Positions 7,390 through 16,574 of a DNA stretch of 64,000 nt are shown here, piece by piece. The notes beneath the pieces were generated by a model. It was not told where the DNA came from. It saw only the letters and a program-made list of their open reading frames with translations, and did not search any database. Made by a program: the position numbers and the translations under genes. This DNA is from Lachnospiraceae bacterium. Its GTDB lineage: Bacteria > Bacillota > Clostridia > Lachnospirales > Lachnospiraceae. The DNA lies in the NCBI GenBank assembly GCA_015058015.1, contig SVDM01000002.1:131965-195964 (forward strand), given 5' to 3'. The stretch's first letter is position 1. The number at the start of each line of letters is the position of its first letter.

Positions 7390-9105
7390 CTATTTAATAG
7401 TAATTCTTCCCACTCCTGTGGGATTGGAATACTCCTCTCCTACATTTCCCTTGAGGTTCTCTTTTATAAATGTTATCAAAGCCTCATTATCTATCATCAC
7501 ATTATCCTTTAACATGGCAGACTTCTCAAAGCAGGTATATCCGTTACCCTTTTCCTTCAAAATATAGGATAGACCCGCCACCGTATACTTGGCATTGGGA
7601 TCTAATGCCTTGTCTCCTATGGTGACATTGGATACACGCCTCTTGCCGCTTATGGATTGCAACATTCCATTTTCATCAGACTTGCAGGGTGTTGGCACGG
7701 AAGAATCAATCTCATATTTCATTCCCGACACATGAAGGAAGCCACCGTTTTCGTCCGGCAAGAACGCTGCACTCCATTCCAAAGCGTCTAGAATCTCCTG
7801 TCCCGTAGCTTCAACAACACAAACCTGGTTACCAAAGGGGAATACATTTATTATGTCATTGTAGGTTATATCGCCCTTTGCAATGTTGGCTCTTATTCCT
7901 CCTCCATTTACTATGGAAATGTCGGTGTCAGCCAAAACTCTTAAAGCGTCGGTGCACATATCTCCTAAGTTGGTCTCGGCCTTTCTTACGGCACGCAAGG
8001 GATTGCCCTTTGAATCCTTGGCATCTGGATCCATAATGGTAAGCTCCACATCAGTGTGTCCCACAACCTCCTGAAGCTTCTTATTAATATCCGCCATAGT
8101 AGCTTCCACCTTGGACGTGGTCTCATTCTTTATTCCAAAAAGCTCTGCTACCGACTTATCGTTACTCCAGGTCAGAAGCCCGGTTTCTTTAATCTTCTTG
8201 TCCTTGGTAATATTGCTGTATCCGATGGAATTAAGCTTAGTGCCTGCTGCAGAACGCAAGACCTCCTTGCCTGCCTTGTTCTTTATCTTAATCTGATCCG
8301 TATCATGAGAGTGTCCGTCAATGAATACGTCTATACCCTCAGTATGAGAGATAATATCTGCATATGTCCAGGGAATATCCTGAACCGCCTTGCCTACATG
8401 ACCTAAGGCGTATACCAAGTCTGCCCCTTCTGCCCTGGCGGCATCCACGGCATCCTGAACATCTTTATAAAGAAGGGAACCATCTCCCTCTCCACTGAAA
8501 TCATATATAAACTTACCGTTTTCATCCTGAAATATCTTAGGAGTGGAAGAAATCAGGGTCTCAGGAGTAGTTATACCCACAAAGGCAATCTTCATCCCTG
8601 CCACTTCTTTAATAACGTAGGGCTTAAGGCAGAGCTGTCCTTCTTTACGCAGATTGCAACTTACATAAGGAAAACTTGCCTTCTTAGTAAGCTTTGTAAA
8701 TACATCCATTCCATAATCAAAATCATGATTACCGGGAGTGGCCACATCATATTTCAAATCTTTCATCAGATTTATAATAGCCTCTCCCTGACTCATCAAT
8801 CCTACAGCCTCTCCCTGCAACGCATCGCCGTTATCCACCAGGAGAACCTCATAACCTCTAGCCTCGTAGGTGTCACGTATCTGGGCTAAGCCCACATAGC
8901 CGAAGCCCTCATTTATACCGCAGTGAACGTCCGTGGTATAGAAAATCATAACCTCGCCGTTTTTGTCCGCCGCAGAAGAACTTGCGGCAGAAGACTGACT
9001 CCCCCCTGTATTTCCACAGGCGGACATAGCCAACACCAGAATAAGGGATAGCCCCAGTGCCCATAATCTTCGCAGTCCCTCGCTGCCATGAGTTTTTCTC
9101 TTCAT
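7390..9105 (-). CDS. Lipoprotein 5'-nucleotidase / UshA-like metallophosphatase
   Basis: A 571-residue protein. It has a lipoprotein signal peptide with lipobox AMSAC (Cys30). The calcineurin-like metallophosphatase domain has TTDVHCG (Asp59, His61), DNGDALQG, GNHDFDYG and GHSHDTD. The C-terminal 5'-nucleotidase domain has NGGGIRANIAKGDITYNDI. Such enzymes remove phosphate from extracellular nucleotides. A BMP-type nucleoside importer is encoded a few kb away, so the pair could scavenge nucleosides; that link is inference. It is divergent from the liv operon. Confidence 0.9.
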   Translation of the reverse strand: MKRKTHGSEGLRRLWALGLSLILVLAMSACGNTGGSQSSAASSSAADKNGEVMIFYTTDVHCGINEGFGYVGLAQIRDTYEARGYEVLLVDNGDALQGEAVGLMSQGEAIINLMKDLKYDVATPGNHDFDYGMDVFTKLTKKASFPYVSCNLRKEGQLCLKPYVIKEVAGMKIAFVGITTPETLISSTPKIFQDENGKFIYDFSGEGDGSLLYKDVQDAVDAARAEGADLVYALGHVGKAVQDIPWTYADIISHTEGIDVFIDGHSHDTDQIKIKNKAGKEVLRSAAGTKLNSIGYSNITKDKKIKETGLLTWSNDKSVAELFGIKNETTSKVEATMADINKKLQEVVGHTDVELTIMDPDAKDSKGNPLRAVRKAETNLGDMCTDALRVLADTDISIVNGGGIRANIAKGDITYNDIINVFPFGNQVCVVEATGQEILDALEWSAAFLPDENGGFLHVSGMKYEIDSSVPTPCKSDENGMLQSISGKRRVSNVTIGDKALDPNAKYTVAGLSYILKEKGNGYTCFEKSAMLKDNVMIDNEALITFIKENLKGNVGEEYSNPTGVGRITIK

Positions 9106-9187
9106 ATTAAAATACCCCCCGTATTTTCTTCTTATTATTATAATATCCCTCCCTCAAACATTAGTAAATAATATCGTAGAAATATTC

Positions 9188-9216
9188 TTGTCTTTATCGC
9201 TTTGAAGTGATATAAT
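9188..9216 (+). promoter_or_regulatory. Sigma-A promoter of the liv operon
   Basis: TTGTCT (9188-9193), 17-bp spacer, TATAAT (9211-9216), 67 bp upstream of livJ. GTGTGTTTACATGACACAC just downstream is an imperfect inverted repeat that could be an operator or a 5' hairpin. Confidence 0.75.
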
Positions 9217-9283
9217 ATGTCGTGTGTTTACATGACACACACAACTGTTTTTATAACAAAGACTTTTCAGGAGGAGAAACAAA

Positions 9284-10453
9284 ATGAGAAAGAGAATTTT
9301 AGCTCTTGGCCTCAGCGCAGTCCTTGCAATCTCAATGCTTGCAGGATGCGGTGGCAACGGTGGCGGATCAAAGGCTGACTCCAATGTAATCAAGATTGGT
9401 GTATTTGAGCCGCAAACAGGTGAGAACGGCGGAGGCGGACTTCAGGAAGTTGACGGTATCCGTTATGCCAATAAGCAGAAGAACACAGTAAAGATTGGCG
9501 ACAAAGAATACAAGATTGAGCTTGTAGAAGTAGATAACAAGTCCGATAAGACAGAGGCAGTTACAGCTGCTCAGAAGCTTGTAGATGAGAAAGTAATCGG
9601 TGTACTCGGATCATACGGTTCAGGTGTATCAATTGCTGCAGGAGAGATTTTCTCCAAGGCTAAGATCCCGGCAATCGGATGCTCATGTACAAACCCACAG
9701 GTAACAGAAGGTAATGACTACTACTTCAGAGTTTGCTTCCTTGATCCTTTCCAGGGAACAGTTATGGCTAACTATGCTAAGGAAGTTGGATGCACAAAGG
9801 CTGCTATCCTTACTCAGAAGGGTGATGACTATTCAGTAGGTCTTGGAACATTCTTCAAGAATGCTTTCGAGAAACTCGGATGCGAAGTAGTTGCTAACGA
9901 GCAGTATGAGACAGGTGCTCAGGACTTCAAGGCTACTCTTACAAACATTAAGAGCAAGAACCCTGATGTAATCTTCGCTCCTTCATCAATCGCTACTGCT
10001 CCACTTATCATCAAGCAGGCTCGTGAGCTTGGCATTACAGCTAAGATCATGGCAGGTGATACATGGGAGAACGGTGAGATCATCAAGAATGCAGGTAAAG
10101 ATGCAGAGGGAGTTTGCCTTTCAACATTCTTCGATGAAGACGGTGTAGATGCTGACGGCAAGTCCTTTATCGAAGGCTTTAAGGCTTACCTTAAAGAGAA
10201 CAAGAAAGATGAAGTTATCCCGGCTGTATCAGCTCTCGGATATGATGCTTACAACGCTCTCGTAGCTGCAATCGAGAAGGCTGGTTCTACAGATCCTTCA
10301 AAGGTTCAGGAAGCATTAAAGAGTGTTAGTGTTAAGGGTGTAACAGGAGATATCTCCTTCGACAACAACGGTGATGCTAAGAAGGATATGGCATTCATCA
10401 AGACTGTTGAAGGTGGAGCATTCAAGTTCCTCAAGACACAGAAAGCACAGTAA
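9284..10453 (+). CDS. livJ: Branched-chain amino-acid ABC transporter, substrate-binding lipoprotein
   Basis: A 389-residue lipoprotein with signal peptide and lipobox MLAGC (Cys22). The mature part follows the Peripla_BP_6 / LivJ-LivK pattern: IKIGVFEPQTGENGGGG at its start, VIGVLGSYGSGVSIAAGEIFSKA, then ALGYDAYNALVAAIEKAG. First gene of livJHMGF. A hairpin separates it from livH by a 100-bp gap, the usual arrangement for making more binding protein than permease. The substrate may be Leu/Ile/Val, but the family also takes amides and other amino acids. Confidence 0.93.
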   Translation: MRKRILALGLSAVLAISMLAGCGGNGGGSKADSNVIKIGVFEPQTGENGGGGLQEVDGIRYANKQKNTVKIGDKEYKIELVEVDNKSDKTEAVTAAQKLVDEKVIGVLGSYGSGVSIAAGEIFSKAKIPAIGCSCTNPQVTEGNDYYFRVCFLDPFQGTVMANYAKEVGCTKAAILTQKGDDYSVGLGTFFKNAFEKLGCEVVANEQYETGAQDFKATLTNIKSKNPDVIFAPSSIATAPLIIKQARELGITAKIMAGDTWENGEIIKNAGKDAEGVCLSTFFDEDGVDADGKSFIEGFKAYLKENKKDEVIPAVSALGYDAYNALVAAIEKAGSTDPSKVQEALKSVSVKGVTGDISFDNNGDAKKDMAFIKTVEGGAFKFLKTQKAQ

Positions 10454-10485
10454 TTCACGTAGAAGCTTAATGTTTTAAATACAAT

Positions 10486-10516
10486 GCAAGGGGGCAGAGA
10501 CTACTCTGCCCTTGTG
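10486..10516 (+). terminator. livJ-livH intergenic hairpin (processing or partial terminator)
   Basis: Arms CAAGGGGGCAGAG and CTCTGCCCTTG pair with a two-base bulge. No strong T-tract follows, so mRNA stabilisation or partial termination is more likely than full termination. Confidence 0.55.
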
Positions 10517-10553
10517 CACTGTTTATCAGTATTAAATTGAAGGGGAATCCTTA

Positions 10554-11435
10554 ATGAGTTTAAACGTATTTTTACAGCATTGTTTGACCGGTATCTCCCT
10601 GGGCGGTGCTTATGCCCTTATAGCAATCGGTTACACAATGGTCTATGGTATCTTAAGATTGATTAACTTCGCCCATGGTGAGATCTTCATGATAGCCGGC
10701 TACTTCATGATATTCGCGACAGCGAACCTCGGATGGGCAGTAGGTATCCCGCTTACCCTGGTGGCAACAGTTGCTCTTGGTGTAGTTGTGGAAAAGCTTG
10801 CATACAAGCCACTTCGTGAGGCTCCGAGAATGTCTATTATGATATCAGCCATCGGAGTATCTTATCTGTTACAGAACCTTACAACATATCTCTTTACGGC
10901 TCTTCCAAAGCCCTATCCCGAGATTCCGTTCTTAAAACAGATTTATAATATCGGCGGACTGTCCGCATCACTGGTAACCTTTATAACACCCATACTTACA
11001 ATATTACTTGTTATTTTACTTGTATATATTATCAACCACACAAAGGTTGGTATGGCTATGAGAGCTGTTTCCAAAGACTTTGAGACATCACGTCTTATGG
11101 GAATTAAGATAAATAAAGTAATCAGCACAACATTCGTAATAGGTTCACTTCTTGCAGCAGTAGGTTCTATCCTCTACTTCACAGACCGTATGTCGGTAAC
11201 ACCTTTCTCAGGTACCCTTCCCGGTTTGAAGTGCTTCGTTGCAGCCGTTATCGGTGGAATCGGAAGTGTTCCCGGAGCAGTTGTGGGTGGATTTATTATT
11301 GGTATCTGCGAAACAATGATGATTGCATTCGGTTATTCAACCTTCAGTGATGCATTTACTTTTGTACTGTTAATTATAATGCTCCTGTTCAGACCTACAG
11401 GAATATTTGGCGAGAAACAAATAGATAAGGTGTGA
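10554..11435 (+). CDS. livH: Branched-chain amino-acid ABC transporter permease LivH
   Basis: A 293-residue permease with about eight helices. It has the LivH start GISLGGAYALIAIGYTMVYGILRLINFAHGE split over its first helices, and the loop ...KDFETSRLMGIKINK... that couples to the ATPases. An AAGGGGAA box precedes the ATG. Seven bp separate it from livM. Confidence 0.93.
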   Translation: MSLNVFLQHCLTGISLGGAYALIAIGYTMVYGILRLINFAHGEIFMIAGYFMIFATANLGWAVGIPLTLVATVALGVVVEKLAYKPLREAPRMSIMISAIGVSYLLQNLTTYLFTALPKPYPEIPFLKQIYNIGGLSASLVTFITPILTILLVILLVYIINHTKVGMAMRAVSKDFETSRLMGIKINKVISTTFVIGSLLAAVGSILYFTDRMSVTPFSGTLPGLKCFVAAVIGGIGSVPGAVVGGFIIGICETMMIAFGYSTFSDAFTFVLLIIMLLFRPTGIFGEKQIDKV

Positions 11436-11442
11436 TTAAATT

Positions 11443-12531
11443 ATGAAAAAAACAACAAAGATAATTCTTACAATCATAGCTGTTGCTGCTTTTCTCGGCA
11501 TATTATTCTTCTTGCAGAGCAATGAACGAGATTACGGTATGGCAATTACCATCATTGAGAAAAGTGCAATTTACGCTGTAGTAGCCGTTTCCATGAACCT
11601 ACTTAACGGTTTCACCGGCCTCTTCTCTTTAGGACAGGCAGGATTCATGGCAATCGGTGCTTATACATTTTCAATATTAGCAATTCCCGTGGCAAGCAGA
11701 CCCAGTGTTTACTATGCAACAGGAATTAACCCCGTTATTGCGGGAGCAGAGCTCCCCATCCCCTTGGCAATGATAGCCGGAGGCCTTGTGGCTGCCCTCT
11801 TTGCGGCAATCATCGGTTTCCCCATCCTTCGACTTAAGAGTGACTACCTTGCCATTGCAACCCTTGGATTCTCTGAGATTATTCGTGCGATTATCGCCAG
11901 TCCTCAGATGAATACCATTACCAACGGTTCCTTCGGTTTAAAGAAGATTCCCGAATTCTCAGGCCTTATAGTTGTTATCCTTGTGGCAGCAATCTGTATC
12001 GCCATTATGGTTCTTCTTATTAATTCCACCTTCGGACGTGCCTTCAAAGCCATCCGTGAGGACGAGATTGCCGCAGAAGCCATGGGTATTAACCTTTTAA
12101 GACACAAACAGACCGCATTCATCATCAGCTCATTCTTTGCCGGCATAGGCGGAGCAATGCTTGCAAGATTTATGCGTTCTATCGATTCCAATACATTTAA
12201 GATTGCCCTTACATACGATATTCTTCTTATCGTAGTAATCGGCGGTATGGGTAGCGTAACCGGGAGTATTATTGCTTCCTTCCTTGTAACTGCAAGTAAA
12301 GAGCAGTGGCTTCGTTTCTTCGACCAGCCTCTTACCATTGCAGGAGTTAACATTCCCTTCTTTAAGACAGGACTTAGAATGGTTGTATTCTCCATTCTTC
12401 TTATGGTTGTAGTACTCTTCTTCCGAAGGGGTATCATGGGACAGAATGAATTCTCCTGGGATGGACTGGTGCGAATAATTAAGCGTATTCCTACCCTCTT
12501 TAAAAGAAAGAAAAAGGAGGATGTTGCATAA
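11443..12531 (+). CDS. livM: Branched-chain amino-acid ABC transporter permease LivM
   Basis: A 362-residue permease. Typical LivM segments are SMNLLNGFTGLFSLGQAGFM, LRLKSDYLAIATLGF and GRAFKAIREDEIAAEAMGIN (the ATPase-coupling loop). The highly basic tail ends KRKKKEDVA. The stop overlaps the livG start by one base (TAATG), so translation is coupled. Confidence 0.93.
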   Translation: MKKTTKIILTIIAVAAFLGILFFLQSNERDYGMAITIIEKSAIYAVVAVSMNLLNGFTGLFSLGQAGFMAIGAYTFSILAIPVASRPSVYYATGINPVIAGAELPIPLAMIAGGLVAALFAAIIGFPILRLKSDYLAIATLGFSEIIRAIIASPQMNTITNGSFGLKKIPEFSGLIVVILVAAICIAIMVLLINSTFGRAFKAIREDEIAAEAMGINLLRHKQTAFIISSFFAGIGGAMLARFMRSIDSNTFKIALTYDILLIVVIGGMGSVTGSIIASFLVTASKEQWLRFFDQPLTIAGVNIPFFKTGLRMVVFSILLMVVVLFFRRGIMGQNEFSWDGLVRIIKRIPTLFKRKKKEDVA

Positions 12532-13379
12532 TGAGTAATAACCTTCTTCATGTAGAAAACATAACAATGCAGTTCGGTGGTGTAGTTGCAGTAAATAACT
12601 TCTCCATGGATATCAATAAAGGAGAAATCGTTGCTTTAATCGGCCCCAACGGTGCCGGTAAGACCACCGCATTTAACGTAATAACAGGCGTATATGCTCC
12701 CACCAACGGATGCGTATCCTTTGACGGCGAAGAAATCATAAGCAACTTCCCCAAGGGAAAGATGAAGAAACTCTATGCCGGTGAGAATAATGGCAAATAT
12801 ACAAAGACTATCGAGAAAACTCCTGATAAGATAACCAAGCTCGGTATGGCCAGAACCTTCCAGAACATCAGATTGTTCAAGAACCTCACGGTATTTGAGA
12901 ACATCCTCATTGCTAAGCACCTTCGTGAGAAGTCCAATGTATTTACTTCTACCTTCAGACTTAACTTAGCTGAAGAAAAGAAGATGCGCCAGGAATGTGA
13001 TGAACTTCTTGAGATTCTCGGTCTTACAGACGTTAAGGATGATATTGCCAGTTCACTGCCCTACGGTCAGCAGCGTCACTTAGAGATTGCAAGAGCCTTG
13101 GCAACAAGCCCTAAGCTCCTTCTCCTTGACGAGCCTGCCGCAGGTATGAATCCTCAGGAGACACTTGAACTTACCGAGTTTATCCGTGAGATTAGAGACA
13201 AGTTTAACCTTTCAATATTCGTAATCGAGCACCATATGGACCTGGTTATGGATATTTCAGACAGAATCTACGTACTTGATTTCGGTAAGATGATTGCTAC
13301 AGGAACTCCTGCTGAGATCCAGAACAATCAGACCGTTATTGATGCTTATTTGGGAGTGCAGGAGGACGACAATGAGTGA
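12531..13379 (+). CDS. livG: Branched-chain amino-acid ABC transporter ATPase LivG
   Basis: A 282-residue ABC ATPase. Walker A is GPNGAGKTT, the Q-loop region ARTFQNIRLF, the signature LPYGQQRHLEIARAL, Walker B LLLLDEPAAGMNP and the switch His VIEHHMD. The LivG-type MNPQET motif distinguishes it from LivF. The 3' end overlaps livF by 8 bp. Start follows AAGGAGG. Confidence 0.94.
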   Translation: MSNNLLHVENITMQFGGVVAVNNFSMDINKGEIVALIGPNGAGKTTAFNVITGVYAPTNGCVSFDGEEIISNFPKGKMKKLYAGENNGKYTKTIEKTPDKITKLGMARTFQNIRLFKNLTVFENILIAKHLREKSNVFTSTFRLNLAEEKKMRQECDELLEILGLTDVKDDIASSLPYGQQRHLEIARALATSPKLLLLDEPAAGMNPQETLELTEFIREIRDKFNLSIFVIEHHMDLVMDISDRIYVLDFGKMIATGTPAEIQNNQTVIDAYLGVQEDDNE

Positions 13380-14091
13380 TATTATTTTAAAGATTGAAGA
13401 TCTGCACGTATCCTACGGCGGAATTAAAGCCGTTAAAGGTATCGATATTGAAGTTCCAAAGGGTGAAATCGTTACCCTTATCGGAGCTAACGGTGCAGGA
13501 AAAAGTACAACACTGCGTACCATCGCAGGTTTGGTTAAAGCCGAAAAAGGTTCCATCAAGTTCAAAGGAGACGAGCTTGTAGGTCTTGAGACCAACGACA
13601 TCGTATCAAAGGGTATTACCTTGGTTCCTGAAGGAAGACGTGTTTTCCCGGACCTTACGGTTTTAGAGAATTTAAAGATTGGCGCTTATATGCGTAATGA
13701 TAATCTTGATGAAGATATCAGATGGATATACGACCTCTTCCCACGTCTTGAAGAGCGTTCCTGGCAGCTTGCAGGAACACTTTCCGGTGGTGAGCAGCAG
13801 ATGCTGGCCGTTGGACGTGCTCTTATGAGTAAACCTGAACTTATTATGATGGACGAGCCCTCTCTCGGACTTGCTCCCCTGGTAGTACAGGGTATATTCG
13901 ATATTATCAAGGAGATTAATAAGCAGGGTGTAACAATCCTTCTTATTGAGCAGAACGCTAATATGGCCCTTAAAGCGGCTCACAGAGGCTATGTTATGGA
14001 GACAGGTTCCATTACTCTTCAGGGTAAGGGAGTTGACCTCTTAAATGATGACTCTGTAAAGGCAGCTTACCTTGGTACAAAGAAAGACTAA
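13372..14091 (+). CDS. livF: Branched-chain amino-acid ABC transporter ATPase LivF
   Basis: A 239-residue ABC ATPase. Walker A is GANGAGKST, signature LSGGEQQMLAVGRAL, Walker B LIMMDEPSLGLAP and switch LLIEQNANMAL. The ATG at 13372 lies inside the end of livG and six bases after GGAGG; a longer frame from 13294 overlaps livG more and lacks an RBS. Last gene of the operon, followed by a strong terminator. Confidence 0.94.
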   Translation: MSDIILKIEDLHVSYGGIKAVKGIDIEVPKGEIVTLIGANGAGKSTTLRTIAGLVKAEKGSIKFKGDELVGLETNDIVSKGITLVPEGRRVFPDLTVLENLKIGAYMRNDNLDEDIRWIYDLFPRLEERSWQLAGTLSGGEQQMLAVGRALMSKPELIMMDEPSLGLAPLVVQGIFDIIKEINKQGVTILLIEQNANMALKAAHRGYVMETGSITLQGKGVDLLNDDSVKAAYLGTKKD

Positions 14092-14112
14092 TTTAAATAT
14101 CTTCATACAAAC

Positions 14113-14144
14113 AAAAGAACCACCTCATATGAGGTGGTTCTTTT
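14113..14144. terminator. Terminator of the liv operon
   Basis: A perfect palindrome (AAAAGAACCACCTC / GAGGTGGTTCTTTT, four-base loop) ending in a T-run. It is also usable in the opposite direction for the tRNA-Leu transcript. Confidence 0.85.
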
Positions 14145-14164
14145 AATTTAAGTGCATATATACT

Positions 14165-14246
14165 GCCGGCAGCGGGACTTGAACCCGCACGTGGTTGCCC
14201 ACAACAGATTTTGAGTCTGCCTCGTCTGCCATTCCGACACGCCGGC
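14165..14246 (-). tRNA. tRNA-Leu (CAA)
   Basis: An 82-nt cloverleaf with a long variable arm. The acceptor stem is GCCGGCG/TGCCGGC (last pair G-U), the anticodon loop CTCAAAA (anticodon CAA), T-loop GTTCAAGTC. No encoded CCA. Confidence 0.95.
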
Positions 14247-14334
14247 TTACGTCACATGCCTCTGAAAGAGGGGTGTGACAACATCAGCAACAAGAGTAAT
14301 TCTAGCATACCGTTACTTTATTTTCAAGACATAT

Positions 14335-15609
14335 TTAATTGTTATAATCCATATCTTTTAATATGTCGCAGAAATCAAATGTTGCAAAATAATCCTTAGG
14401 CGTCTCAGCACGTCTTATTAACTGTGTGCTTCCATCTTCGCGGAGAAGAATCTCTGCGGATTTCAGCTTGCCGTTATAGTTATATCCCATAGCAAAGCCG
14501 TGAGCGCCTGTATCGTGGATATATATCAAGTCTCCGATATCAATCTTAGGCAACATACGGTCAATGGCAAACTTGTCGTTATTCTCGCACAGGGAGCCTG
14601 TAACGTCGTACTTGTGATCGCAGGGTGCATTCTCCTTGCCCATAACGGTAATATGGTGATAAGCACCATACATGGCGGGACGCATAAGATTTACAGCGCA
14701 GGCATCCAGACCGATGTATTCCTTATGGGTGTGTTTTTCTCTTATAGCTGTTGAGACAAGCGCACCGTAAGGTCCCATCATGAAGCGTCCCAGTTCTGTA
14801 TAGATTGCAACGTCATAAAGACCTGCAGCGCCGAATATTTCCTCGTAAACCACTCTTACGGCATCTCCAATGACTCTGATATCATTGGGCTCCTGCTCCG
14901 GAGTATAAGGTATTCCAATACCTCCTGAGAGGTTAACAAACTTAAGCTCTACACCGGTCTTCTCAACCAGCTCTACTGCTGTCTCAAAAAGAGTCTTGGC
15001 AAGGGTCGGATAATATTCATTAGTTACTGTATTGCTGGCAAGGAAAGCATGGATACCGAAGTACTTAGCTCCCTTACTCTTCAAAATCTTAAAGCCCTCG
15101 ATTAACTGTTCCTTGGTAAAACCGTACTTGGCATCTCCCGGATTGTCCATGATGCTGTTACTGATGGTGAATAATCCTCCCGGATTAAAACGACAGCTGA
15201 TGGTTTCAGGGATACCCACCAATTTGTCTAAGACTTCAATATGTGTAAAATCATCAAGGTTGATTGTGGCGCCAATCTTATTAGCATAGATGAATTCATT
15301 GTCCGGTGTGGCATTGGACGAGAACATGATATCTTCACCCTCAAATCCCAATGAATGAGCCAGCATAAGTTCTGTCAATGACGAGCAATCGCAACCGCAG
15401 CCATACTCCTGAAAAATCTTTAGTATAAAGGGATTGGGATTAGCCTTAACGGCAAAGTATTCTTTGAATCCTTCATTCCAGGAAAATGCCTCGTTTAACG
15501 CTTGGACATTCTCTCTTATGCCCTTCTCATCGTAGATGTGAAAGGGGGTGGGGTATTTCTTAACAATCTCTCGTAATTTTTTGTTGCTTACAAAGGGTAT
15601 CTTTCTCAT
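14335..15609 (-). CDS. lysA: Diaminopimelate decarboxylase family enzyme
   Basis: A 424-residue fold-type III PLP decarboxylase. PLP lysine Lys55 lies in EYFAVKANPNP. SGGIGIPYTPEQ is the phosphate-binding glycine loop, LMRPAMYGAYHHI and GSLCENNDKFAIDR hold the catalytic Cys, and IHDTGAHGFAMGYNYNG is the C-terminal motif. It would convert meso-diaminopimelate to lysine plus CO2, the last step of lysine synthesis. It starts 9 bp after the stop of a nucleoside-transporter permease gene, so it is probably transcribed with that operon, although the pathways are unrelated. Related carboxynorspermidine decarboxylases are shorter and less likely. Confidence 0.85.
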   Translation of the reverse strand: MRKIPFVSNKKLREIVKKYPTPFHIYDEKGIRENVQALNEAFSWNEGFKEYFAVKANPNPFILKIFQEYGCGCDCSSLTELMLAHSLGFEGEDIMFSSNATPDNEFIYANKIGATINLDDFTHIEVLDKLVGIPETISCRFNPGGLFTISNSIMDNPGDAKYGFTKEQLIEGFKILKSKGAKYFGIHAFLASNTVTNEYYPTLAKTLFETAVELVEKTGVELKFVNLSGGIGIPYTPEQEPNDIRVIGDAVRVVYEEIFGAAGLYDVAIYTELGRFMMGPYGALVSTAIREKHTHKEYIGLDACAVNLMRPAMYGAYHHITVMGKENAPCDHKYDVTGSLCENNDKFAIDRMLPKIDIGDLIYIHDTGAHGFAMGYNYNGKLKSAEILLREDGSTQLIRRAETPKDYFATFDFCDILKDMDYNN

Positions 15610-15618
15610 ATCTCTTTC

Positions 15619-16572
15619 TTATCTCTCCTCACGGAAATAGTTTACACCGCAACTTGCGGGCTGTGCGTTATCCTTTCTCTGGCGGATTGAGTTGGCAACC
15701 AACACAATAGCTGTAACCAGGAAGGGTAACATATCATATATTGCAATGGGGATGGGTACAGTCTTCGGTACGTAGTACTTAAGAATTCTAAATATACCGA
15801 ATATCAATGAGCCCCATATTGCATTAATGGGCTTCCAGGATGCAAATATAACCAATGCAACGGCAATCCAGCCAAGACCGCCTACACAGTCACTGATCCA
15901 TACACCACCGGCTGTAATCATTGCTGTAAAAGCACCACCGATTCCGGTTATTCCACCGCCTATTACGATATTAATATATTTCCACTTGGTAACCTTAATA
16001 CCCGCGGCATCAGCAGCTCCCGGATTCTCTCCGATAGCTCTGATATTTAATCCCGTTTTGGTCTTATAGAAATACAGTGCCATAAGTATGGCAATTACTA
16101 CTCCAATATAAACGAAGACGTTGTACTGGAAGAATAAAGGTCCTATAACGGGTATATCACTAAGTCCCGGAATATGAACAGCTTCAAGGGATGCCGTAAT
16201 TCCTTCCGGAAGTTTCAAACTCTTGGTAGCCGATCTGCTGATCATATAGTAACCTACAAAGTTGGCTATAGCCACACCAAATATGGTAAGTGTAAGACCT
16301 ACAACGTTCTGGTTAGCCATAAGGGTTACCGTAAGAAAGGCATAGAGCAATGCTCCGATTGCTCCGGCAAGAAATGCCGCTACCAGGGCCAAAAACAAGT
16401 TATCTGATACATAGCCCACCATAAAACCTGCACATGCGCCCATGGACATCATACCCTCAACGCCAAGATTTAAGTGGCCTACACGTTCATTCATTATCTC
16501 TCCCAATGTTCCGAAGAGAATGGGAGTGGCAGCAACTACGGCTGCAACAAAAAATTTAATTAACATATCCAT
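15619..16572 (-). CDS. Nucleoside-type ABC transporter permease (second permease)
   Basis: A 317-residue membrane protein of the BPD_transp_2 fold. PILFGTLGEIMNERVGHLNLG and GVEGMMSMGACAGFM are hallmarks of the YufQ/NupQ-type permease, and the loop INIRAIGENPGAADAAGIKV couples to the ATPase. It lies 2 bp downstream of the other permease gene and 9 bp before lysA. It works with the permease, ATPase and BMP lipoprotein encoded upstream. Confidence 0.9.
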   Translation of the reverse strand: MDMLIKFFVAAVVAATPILFGTLGEIMNERVGHLNLGVEGMMSMGACAGFMVGYVSDNLFLALVAAFLAGAIGALLYAFLTVTLMANQNVVGLTLTIFGVAIANFVGYYMISRSATKSLKLPEGITASLEAVHIPGLSDIPVIGPLFFQYNVFVYIGVVIAILMALYFYKTKTGLNIRAIGENPGAADAAGIKVTKWKYINIVIGGGITGIGGAFTAMITAGGVWISDCVGGLGWIAVALVIFASWKPINAIWGSLIFGIFRILKYYVPKTVPIPIAIYDMLPFLVTAIVLVANSIRQRKDNAQPASCGVNYFREER

Positions 16573-16574
16573 AG